The position numbers and the translations under genes are program-made. A stretch of DNA of 64,000 nucleotides from Pichia kudriavzevii (taxonomy: Eukaryota; Ascomycota; Pichiomycetes; Pichiales; Pichiaceae): contig NC_042506.1 of NCBI RefSeq assembly GCF_003054445.1, positions 441,501 through 505,500 on the forward strand. The letters are read 5' to 3'. Within the stretch, counting starts at the first letter, position 1. Every line of letters starts with the position of its first letter. Under the pieces are notes generated by a model. It was given only the letters and a program-made list of their open reading frames with translations. It had not been told where the DNA came from and did not search any database. This document shows positions 57,146 to 64,000 of the stretch, in pieces.

Positions 57146-58384
57146 ATGGACAGCCCTTCTGCTCACGCTGACGAGTCGTCTTCCAATTATATGGAGGACC
57201 AACACTCTCACCACTCTGAACAACAAGAAGAAGAGCAACAACAACAACAACAACAACAAGGAGAAGCAGCTGGATTTGAACAGAACCAGCCTGCACACCC
57301 TACTGGTCCAGCACAAACCCATGACATCTACTCTAAGGTGCAGCTCTTTGTGAGACCAATTGGAGCCCATGCTAAACACGAGGAGGTTCAAGATTTCTTT
57401 GCTGAGCACGGTGCATTGAGAGAGTTGAGATTAATGCCAGGTTATGCGTTTGTTGAATATGAGAGTGCTGAAATTGCAGAAAAGGCCCACAGGGAGTTAT
57501 CTGAAAAGACTTTCCAAGGTGAGCCTCTGCAAGTTGAGTTTGCGAAAAATAAGCCAGAATATGCAAAGAAGGGTGAAAATAGAGTCAAGGTTTCAAGTTT
57601 GCCACCATATACATCCTGGCAAGATTTCAAGGATTTCTTACGTGAAGAAATCCATGTTGTTCCAACTTTTGTTCGGATTCCTCATGAGGAACCAACAATT
57701 TGTCATTTGGAATTTGGTACAAGAGATGAATTAGAGAAGGCAATCTCTTTAATTAATGAAACCAAATTCAAGGAGACTCAAATCATAGCCGAAGAAGATA
57801 CATCTCCATATATTGCTTCTGCTTCAAGACAAATTGTTAGCCGTCGTGGTCGTGGTGGATTTATGCCAAGAGGTAGAGGCGGTTATAGAGGTGGTTTTAG
57901 ACCAATGCATAGAGGAGGTTATGGAGGTCCAGGTGGTTATAGAAATGGACCACCTCCTCCAATGGGTGGTGCACCTTATGATCCTTACCATGGAGGTCCA
58001 GGTGGCTATAGAGATTATCCTCCAAGAGGTGGATATATGGGTGGCCGTGGTGGTTATCCTCCAAGAGGTGGCCGTGGCGGTTATATGCCAAGAGGTAGAG
58101 GCGGATATGGTGGCCCAAGAGGTGGATTCCCACCAAGAGGCGATTATCCACCTAGAGATTATCCACCTAGAGGTGATTACCCACCTAGAGATTATCCCCC
58201 AAGAGGTGATTATAATAGTGGTCCACCACCTCCAAGAGGTGACTATGGTATGCCACCAGCTCCAGGTCCGGATTTCAGAGATGGTCCTCCTCCTCCAAGA
58301 AATGAATTTAGATCAAGCAGAGAAGACGGTGATTATCAAGGTGATAGAGATTTCAATAGAGATAGATCTCCAGGTAGATTTTAA
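57146..58384 (+). CDS. NPL3: NPL3, RGG/SR-type mRNA-binding and export protein
   Basis: 412 aa (S. cerevisiae 414). Npl3 binds nascent mRNA, promotes elongation, splicing and export, and is methylated on Arg and phosphorylated near its C-terminus. After an acidic, Gln/His-rich N-terminus with a CAA-encoded Gln run come RRM1 (about 66-137, QLFVRPIGAHAKHEEVQDFF with the GYAFVEYES RNP1) and RRM2 (about 146-215). The SSLPPYTSWQDFKDFLRE start of RRM2 is diagnostic for Npl3. The rest is Arg-Gly-Gly and Pro-Arg-Gly-Asp-Tyr repeats, ending DRSPGRF. The frame extends to a GTG three codons upstream; ATG 57146 is used. Confidence 0.93.
   Translation: MDSPSAHADESSSNYMEDQHSHHSEQQEEEQQQQQQQQGEAAGFEQNQPAHPTGPAQTHDIYSKVQLFVRPIGAHAKHEEVQDFFAEHGALRELRLMPGYAFVEYESAEIAEKAHRELSEKTFQGEPLQVEFAKNKPEYAKKGENRVKVSSLPPYTSWQDFKDFLREEIHVVPTFVRIPHEEPTICHLEFGTRDELEKAISLINETKFKETQIIAEEDTSPYIASASRQIVSRRGRGGFMPRGRGGYRGGFRPMHRGGYGGPGGYRNGPPPPMGGAPYDPYHGGPGGYRDYPPRGGYMGGRGGYPPRGGRGGYMPRGRGGYGGPRGGFPPRGDYPPRDYPPRGDYPPRDYPPRGDYNSGPPPPRGDYGMPPAPGPDFRDGPPPPRNEFRSSREDGDYQGDRDFNRDRSPGRF
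57232..57262 (+). repeat. CAA/CAG run in NPL3
   Basis: A triplet run encodes eight or more Gln in the Npl3 N-terminus; it is expected to vary in length. Confidence 0.75.
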
Positions 58385-59283
58385 GAAAAAAAAATGTACA
58401 AGAATTGAAAATAATAAAACCAATAAAACCAATAAAACAAAATAATATAATATAATATATTATGATATGATATGATATGATATAATATGATACAACATAA
58501 AAATATTGTCAATTGAATCCAATATGTTTTCTAAAGTAGTTGATCAATTGGTTTTCCAAGTTGTCTCAATCCAAGCTTTTTATTTTTATTTTTATTTCTA
58601 TCATTACTAATATTATTATTATTACTATTACTCATTTAACATTTTCTTTTAAAACCTTTTATCTTCAATAACCAAGGTAACAATTGAACAAATTTCTCAA
58701 TTAATTTGTTAGAATTTCTCCACTGTTAGTTTTGAAAATTCAATGACTTGAAATCTGAAATATGAAAAAGTGTCTCGATACTTTTGCTCCCTTCCCTTTC
58801 CTTTCTTTTTTCTAAATTAAACTAAAATAAACTATTACTACTATTACTACTATTACTATTATTATTACTATTTACTTTTTCCACCTGTTCGTTTGTTCAC
58901 TTGCACAATGACAGACATGAATTTGACCCCTGATCCATTTGTAACCTCAATCGTAAATACAGACAATTATAATTTATTGGCATAGTTAATCCACACTTAC
59001 ATACTTTCATACATAGATACTTACACACCCACAAACACTAGCACAAACACAAACACTCACAAACATTTACTTACCCGCCATGCTCCCAGAGACTCGGAAA
59101 CCAAAGACTGGGCGAGAAGGCTCTCGCGCGTTTGTGGTTTTCCATTATGGTGGCAATCTTGTGGCAAACATAGTAACCAGTGGTCTGTTGAATGTTATTA
59201 GTGGTACATTAAAATCGCTATAATAGCACCACCTACTTTGACAGCAACTCACAAGTGAGTGTATATCGATTGAACTATTAGTA
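58385..59283. other. Intergenic region NPL3 / UBX2
   Basis: About 900 bp. It begins with pentanucleotide ATGAT-type repeats (58440-58490) at the NPL3 3' end and continues AT-rich with ATT/ACT triplet runs. A 25-codon frame starts at an ATG near 58907 and could be a leader peptide frame of the UBX2 transcript or chance. I see no other gene. Confidence 0.45.
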
Positions 59284-61074
59284 ATGGACAAATTAACTGA
59301 CGAGCAGCAGATAGTGCTGGACCAATTTTCAGAAATCACAAATTTCGATAAGGAAAAAGAAGATAAGAAAGTACTCCGGCTACTAACCGTTTGCAACTGG
59401 AACTTGGAGACAGCAATTGCACGATATTTTGATAATGATTTCCCCCAATTACTTGATGATCATCATTTTTCAAGCATATATTCTGATACCCAATCGTTCA
59501 ACGGCAATACAGATTCAGTTTTCACCAATCAATCTGTGGCACCTCCAAGCAACCGATCATCTTCACCGCCAAATGTTTCTCCCTTTTTCAATCCACCTGA
59601 CATTTCATTCCAGGCTAGTTTGGTGAATGCGTCTGACGAACTATTAGTTCCCAAGTTCCAACGGGCCTTACCAATCAATAATAAATGGAAATTTCAAGCT
59701 GGATTGTTGAAACCTTCCTCTGAGATGACGAAGTTAAACCCGCTATTGACTTCTTTGGTTTTCATATTAATGTTAATCCCAAAATTCTTTTTGCTTCTAG
59801 GTTATGGGCTTAATAGGGTTTTTGGAGATTATGCACCTCATCTTTTCAAATTTCTGGGACTAAGGAAAGATGAAGATGATTTCCCGTCTCACCCGACACA
59901 CAATTCACCCGACGATGTGGCGCAACATGACATTAGAAAGTATGTTGCAGAGATATCAGGCAAGGAGGGTGAGCAGCTTCCACCTATATATAATGGAGAA
60001 TTCAATAGTGCGTTTGAAGAATGTAGGAAAAATCTCAAATGGTTCTGTTTAATTTTGTTCAACTCTGAATCATCTTCCGCTGAAAGAATAATCAAAGAAA
60101 TCATAACAAATGAGAGGTTTGTTGAATTTATCAAAAGAAATGACGTTGTTTTATATTTGGGTGATGTCTCCTACCCAGAAGCTTATGAAGTGGGCACTTC
60201 ATACCGTGCCTATGGACTACCTTACTTATCATTAATAGCAAATGTTTCACTAAATGGACTTTCATACCCAGAATTCTCAATAGTGTGTAAATGTCAAAGG
60301 CTACTAGATGGATTCAATCCAACTACAAACAATAATTCTATCTCTAGGCTTCTCAAGAGGCTAAACAGGATTATCGAAAAATACGAGCCTCAATTAGTCA
60401 CGCAACGGTTCGATAAGCAGGAGGCTGAAATGTCACGAATAATTCGGGAACAACAGGACAATGCATATAAAGAGTCTTTGTTGAAAGACAAGCAGCGTCA
60501 AGAAGAGAAAGTAAAGAAACAGTTAGAACAAGATTTACAGATCTCCAAGCAATTGGAGAAGGAAAGTTTACTAAAGCAGAACAAAATTAAAGCTAAAGAA
60601 TATACAATACGCTACATTAACAACTACTACATCCGTGATGATGCTTCATGGGTCAAGGGAGAATTTACTACTATTCAGTTTAGGACAAATGATGGCAAGC
60701 GATTTGTGCGCAGGTTTTCGAAAAATGAAACAGTCTTTGATATTTTTATGTTCGTCTTGTCTAAACAGATGATCAATAGTTATATTAATAGAGGTGTTTA
60801 TGACAATGATAGTGATGATGATGGAAATGATGAAGAAAGTGAAGAGGTATATGAGTTTGTCGAAGAGGACGATGTCCTTGAGTATTTCAAAGATTACCCC
60901 TTCAAATACGACGAAGTTGAGAACATTCACTTAGATTTCGAATTCGACCTAGTTTCACCAATGCCTAGACTCAGGTTGGTTAGTAATCATGATCCCATAA
61001 GCGAAGTTAAAGGGATATGGCCGAATGGTTCTCTCTTAATTGAGCCAAATGACATTTACGAGGAGGATGATTGA
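59284..61074 (+). CDS. UBX2: UBX2, ER and mitochondrial Cdc48 adaptor
   Basis: 596 aa (S. cerevisiae 584). Ubx2 anchors Cdc48 to the ER membrane for ER-associated degradation and to the TOM complex for clearing stalled precursors. A UBA-like N-terminus (LDQFSEITNFDKE, then LLTVCNWNLETAIARYFDNDFP) precedes a membrane hairpin (about 155-185, LTSLVFILMLIPKFFLLLGYGL) and a thioredoxin-like UAS domain (about 235-375). A coiled coil (about 385-440) leads to the UBX domain (about 455-595), which contains TIQFRTNDGKRFVRRF and ends DFEFDLVSPMPRLRL with WPNGSLLIE. The family match is strong over the full length. Confidence 0.93.
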   Translation: MDKLTDEQQIVLDQFSEITNFDKEKEDKKVLRLLTVCNWNLETAIARYFDNDFPQLLDDHHFSSIYSDTQSFNGNTDSVFTNQSVAPPSNRSSSPPNVSPFFNPPDISFQASLVNASDELLVPKFQRALPINNKWKFQAGLLKPSSEMTKLNPLLTSLVFILMLIPKFFLLLGYGLNRVFGDYAPHLFKFLGLRKDEDDFPSHPTHNSPDDVAQHDIRKYVAEISGKEGEQLPPIYNGEFNSAFEECRKNLKWFCLILFNSESSSAERIIKEIITNERFVEFIKRNDVVLYLGDVSYPEAYEVGTSYRAYGLPYLSLIANVSLNGLSYPEFSIVCKCQRLLDGFNPTTNNNSISRLLKRLNRIIEKYEPQLVTQRFDKQEAEMSRIIREQQDNAYKESLLKDKQRQEEKVKKQLEQDLQISKQLEKESLLKQNKIKAKEYTIRYINNYYIRDDASWVKGEFTTIQFRTNDGKRFVRRFSKNETVFDIFMFVLSKQMINSYINRGVYDNDSDDDGNDEESEEVYEFVEEDDVLEYFKDYPFKYDEVENIHLDFEFDLVSPMPRLRLVSNHDPISEVKGIWPNGSLLIEPNDIYEEDD

Positions 61075-61200
61075 TGTTCCCAACAATAATGCCATTGACA
61101 TCAAAAACAAAAGTAAGCAACATTGAACATCATGCACAATAGTTTATAGAACTACATACTTTTCATTTATATATTACAGTAATTCATATTTTGATATCCA

Positions 61201-61851
61201 TCATTTCCTTCTTTTATGGTTCTCTTTTTCAATATCCTGACCATTTTTAAGCTTCCCCATATTTGCCGAAACAACGCCCATAACATATTCCCTCAACTTA
61301 TCATCTCGACCACTTTCTGATAGTTCCGTGTTTGTGAAAATGGCTTCCACTTGCCTACGGCGTTCCATCATCTCCGGAGAATTTTCATCATCATTATTTT
61401 CGGCATGTAGAAATGCTTTAATTTCTTGACCATTTGGTAGATTTAAAGCCCCCTTCAGTTCATCAGACTGATGGTCGCCAGTTTTTTCTAAAATCTCAAA
61501 ATAGTGAATAATTTCAGGAAATTCACCCTCCTCTATAAAATATTCTTTGACATTTAGACCATCATTATTCTTGATTCTGTAATCTGCATTGTATTCATTT
61601 ATGAGTAATTTGACGACATCCAAACTTTCAGCATGATGGAGTGGTGTATCGCCATCCGAGTCTTGCACATTTACATTTCCACCGTTGGCAAGCAAGTACT
61701 TCAAAAGTTCGACATGCCCGTACGATGCAGCTGCATGAATTGGAGTGAATCCATTTGGATCTGCTGAATTTGCATTAAAACCGCTTTCAAAAAACTTCTT
61801 TACCACGTCTACCTTATTATCTGCAGCTGCCACCCAAATGTTTTCCGACAT
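61201..61851 (-). CDS. YCR051W-like ankyrin-repeat protein
   Basis: 216 aa (S. cerevisiae YCR051W is 222). Three ankyrin units occupy about 1-110: ENIWVAAADNKVDVVKKFFESG, DPNGFTPIHAAASYGHVELLKYLL and DSDGDTPLHHAESLDVVKLL. An acidic helical C-terminus with RRRQVEAIF and a basic end follows. The S. cerevisiae relative is a soluble protein of unknown function, so no activity can be assigned. It converges with UBX2 (126 bp) and is divergent from ATP23, with about 200 bp between starts. Confidence 0.85.
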   Translation of the reverse strand: MSENIWVAAADNKVDVVKKFFESGFNANSADPNGFTPIHAAASYGHVELLKYLLANGGNVNVQDSDGDTPLHHAESLDVVKLLINEYNADYRIKNNDGLNVKEYFIEEGEFPEIIHYFEILEKTGDHQSDELKGALNLPNGQEIKAFLHAENNDDENSPEMMERRRQVEAIFTNTELSESGRDDKLREYVMGVVSANMGKLKNGQDIEKENHKRRK

Positions 61852-62053
61852 TTGATAGAGAGTTGTTGCTTATAATAAACCGGTTGAAAAAAAAAAAAAG
61901 AAAACAAAAATCAGCTTTCTAAAAAAATAAGAAAAAAAAAATCTGAATTGGCAAGTCTCGAATTCATGTTGAAACTAGAGGTACAAGATAGGGGGTAGTT
62001 CACTTAAGGGAGTATGTAGATATTTTTTTAAGTAAGTTTTTAAGAAGGCAAAG

Positions 62054-62677
62054 ATGAGTTCCCCCGAAAAGCAGCTCTCAACTACTCCACCACAGCAACA
62101 ACAGTTAGAACAACCTGTCTTATCTGAGGAGAAGAAGGCGGAGTTATGTAGACAGTGTGATGAATATAAAAGTTGGATGATGAAATATTCACCAACTGTC
62201 TTGTTCATGTTTGATCAGATCAAAAACGCCGGTGGTTATGTTTCTCCAAATAAAATTACATGCGAAATATGTCCAGACCCCAAGCTGGGCGGGTTTCACG
62301 CGGAAATGGGGATCCAACTATGTGCAAATTATATTCCTGACAAATGGGTTTTGAACGACACTTTATCGCACGAATTAGTACATTGGTATGATAATACGAG
62401 ATTCAAGGTTGATTGGATGGACTTAAGACATCATGCTTGCAGTGAAATTCGTGCTGCTAGTCTAAGTGGTGAATGTGCAATTATGACTGAATTCAAAAAA
62501 AATGCAGGCATGATGAAGATTTCAAAGGGACATCAAAGGTGTGTTAAACGTAGGGCCGCTTTAAGTGTTGTTGGTCATCCAAAGTGTAAGGATATGGATC
62601 ATGCAAATCAAATTGTTGATGAAGTGTTCAGGTCTTGTTTTAACGATACCAGACCATTTGAAATGATATATAGCTAA
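62054..62677 (+). CDS. ATP23: ATP23, mitochondrial intermembrane-space metalloprotease
   Basis: 207 aa (S. cerevisiae 227). Atp23 removes the propeptide of Atp6 and acts as its assembly chaperone; it also takes part in Ups1 turnover. The zinc-protease motif is HELVH (106-110) within NDTLSHELVHWYDN. The many conserved cysteines (CRQCDEYK, CEICPD, HHACSEIRA, GECAIM, HQRCVKRR) match the disulfide-rich family imported by the Mia40 route, consistent with the absence of a cleavable presequence. ATP10, the functional partner in Atp6 assembly, lies in the same window. Confidence 0.95.
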   Translation: MSSPEKQLSTTPPQQQQLEQPVLSEEKKAELCRQCDEYKSWMMKYSPTVLFMFDQIKNAGGYVSPNKITCEICPDPKLGGFHAEMGIQLCANYIPDKWVLNDTLSHELVHWYDNTRFKVDWMDLRHHACSEIRAASLSGECAIMTEFKKNAGMMKISKGHQRCVKRRAALSVVGHPKCKDMDHANQIVDEVFRSCFNDTRPFEMIYS

Positions 62678-62837
62678 TACACGTTTGGTTATTGACTATT
62701 TTGAAAGTTCGGTAAGACTCTAGGCATCTCTTTTTAACCATGTACATATGTAGGTAATAAATCCCAATAATTTCTGTTGGATTGCAAAAATCCGTTTTTA
62801 TACTATATGTGGCTGGAATGAGACAAAAAAAATTGTC

Positions 62838-64000
62838 TTAAAAAACTAGATACATAGTACACATTAGACTAGGGCCAAAAATAATACCAAACCAAAAAAT
62901 AGCATTGTTGAAAACGTTCATATTTCTGAGGTACTTTGTATTTGTTATTTGAATGAGACATAATTGACTCATCTGTAAAAGGAGTAAGTAGAATCTCACT
63001 TTTTTGAAAATGACATACATTGCTAGCTCATGAATAATCGAACTCAAAAAGAACGTCATAAAAGTCGCAACTGTTTTATTTACCTTAAATGCAGATATCG
63101 ACGAGTGGTAAACATGACGCAGTAAGAACTTATGGACGGGGACGTTCCAATCTCTTGCGTACTCATTCCAATTAACCGAATTCCACCAATAGCCATAGAA
63201 CTCTCTGTCCGCAAACCTTGTTATTTCAGCAAGTGCATTAAGAATCAATTCCCAAATTAGATAGAAAGTCAAGAGATAAACCGAGAGAAAGGATGGAATG
63301 ATTCTAATGAGGATGAGCGGGTATACTTTAATTCGGTACCATATAGAGGTTGTCTTTTGCAATCTCAAACATTCAATTACAATGGGGTACAAATTATGCT
63401 GTGAAATAACCATCATTAGAAATATAACCCCAAAAATTCCCAAGATTTTGTTAAATAAATATTTGGCCCTGATCCTATCGTTTCTTGGATATTCGCTTTG
63501 ATAGACTAAGACGGGGAACATGGAATATATGAAAAAGTTTTTGAAAGATATATTATTTGGGAAGCTCTGTGATTTGATTTCATCTTGACAAAACTTGATT
63601 GACTTTTCCAATGACGACACAATGTTTTCTTCCAAAATGTCCTTCTTCTTCATAAATAACGTTGAAAATTCATATTCGTTTTTGATTTCCCATAAATAGC
63701 CGTTGAAAAACGCATAGGAGTGGACCTTCATCAACATCACCACACTATGTAGCATGAGAAAAATTTGTGCAATCCAGGGTAGCTGCAGTTTATCTGCGTA
63801 GAAAAAGGGACAGACAAGCAATAGTACTTCGTATATTGCCTGCAAGGTGAACCCCGTTGGTTTCCACCTAATGAGTTGACTTTTAATGCACAACTGAACA
63901 AAGACAGAGAAGTACATCGACAGATACATGGTCAAATCAAACAATGCAACTTTCCATAGATCCTTTAGCATTAAATGTACAATTTCTGAATTCTTGAAAG
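62838..64000 (-). CDS. ARE2: ARE1/ARE2-like sterol O-acyltransferase, 5' end outside the window
   Basis: The frame runs open past its first visible ATG (63971) to the right edge, so only the C-terminal part, about 387 residues, is present. The MBOAT enzyme esterifies sterols with acyl-CoA in the ER for storage in lipid droplets. About eight hydrophobic segments are seen. The conserved region reads NEYARDWNVPVHKFLLRHVYHSS, and the catalytic His lies in FLSSIIHELAMYVIFKK. The signature FYxDWWN appears as FYGYWWN: Asp is replaced by Tyr (codon TAT at 63189-63191), which is unusual in this family. Whether this is ARE1 or ARE2 cannot be decided. Confidence 0.88.
   Translation of the reverse strand, partial: FKNSEIVHLMLKDLWKVALFDLTMYLSMYFSVFVQLCIKSQLIRWKPTGFTLQAIYEVLLLVCPFFYADKLQLPWIAQIFLMLHSVVMLMKVHSYAFFNGYLWEIKNEYEFSTLFMKKKDILEENIVSSLEKSIKFCQDEIKSQSFPNNISFKNFFIYSMFPVLVYQSEYPRNDRIRAKYLFNKILGIFGVIFLMMVISQHNLYPIVIECLRLQKTTSIWYRIKVYPLILIRIIPSFLSVYLLTFYLIWELILNALAEITRFADREFYGYWWNSVNWNEYARDWNVPVHKFLLRHVYHSSISAFKVNKTVATFMTFFLSSIIHELAMYVIFKKVRFYLLLLQMSQLCLIQITNTKYLRNMNVFNNAIFWFGIIFGPSLMCTMYLVF

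Noticed and set aside
57813-58445. 210-codon frame overlapping NPL3 in another frame
   Set aside because: It is the shifted reading of the RGG repeat region of NPL3.
1-64000. CRISPR arrays, toxin-antitoxin pairs, biosynthetic gene clusters or defence islands
   Set aside because: None seen. The sequence is eukaryotic, and the neighbouring genes are ordinary housekeeping genes without cluster logic.
1-64000. Reassigned CTG codon (Ser or Ala clades)
   Set aside because: CTG appears at conserved hydrophobic positions, for example in the BNI1 FH2 helix before GNYMN, which fits leucine; the check was limited to a few sites.

Overview
The window is nuclear DNA of a budding yeast (Saccharomycotina). 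It is compact and AT-rich, with mostly intronless genes. The one clear spliced gene, QCR10, has a perfect TACTAAC branch point. Almost every gene has a recognisable Saccharomyces cerevisiae counterpart, but the gene at 50812-51330 encodes the NDUFS4-type subunit of respiratory complex I, which Saccharomyces and Kluyveromyces lack. This points to a complex-I-bearing lineage such as the Pichiaceae; the family is my inference. CTG codons fall at hydrophobic core positions, which fits reading as leucine.

Layout. 1-8 kb: the tail of an unknown gene, the amino-acid transporter AVT2 and the formin BNI1. 8.5-18 kb: an AT-hook protein, VTA1 (ESCRT), SWI6 (G1/S transcription cofactor), PBI2 (proteinase B inhibitor) and CAF120/SKG3. 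18-28 kb: a putative S/T-rich membrane protein, a RING-H2 protein, a possible unannotated two-exon gene, HAP3 (CCAAT-binding factor), a 3.1-kb divergent intergenic region, and a G1 cyclin. 27-37 kb: SLP1, SSU72, GUD1, QCR10, SSY5 and ATP10. 37-39.5 kb: an unusually long gap between convergent genes, holding a probable small membrane protein. 39.5-45.5 kb: FBP26, SKI2 and SMB1. 45.5-48.7 kb: a 3-kb gene-poor stretch with GATA-type palindromes, a possible LTR fossil and a tandem tRNA-Leu/tRNA-Phe pair. 48.7-64 kb: TOM70, NDUFS4, SED5, a DGR2/LAF1-like WD40 protein, NPL3, UBX2, a YCR051W-like ankyrin protein, ATP23 and the sterol acyltransferase ARE, which runs off the right edge.

How the genes relate. 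There is no operon-like or defence-like cluster. Two themes recur. Mitochondrial biogenesis and respiration is represented by HAP3, QCR10, ATP10, TOM70, NDUFS4 and ATP23. G1 and polarity control is represented by SWI6, a G1 cyclin with a promoter rich in CGCG sites, and BNI1. I found no convincing previously undescribed multi-gene system. The most useful leads are possible unannotated small genes in oversized convergent gaps, recurring promoter motifs (ATGCGCCAC and GACGCGTCGA), the intronless tRNA pair, and an altered FYxDWWN motif in the ARE enzyme. For many genes the open frame extends upstream of the first ATG; I used the ATG and say so.
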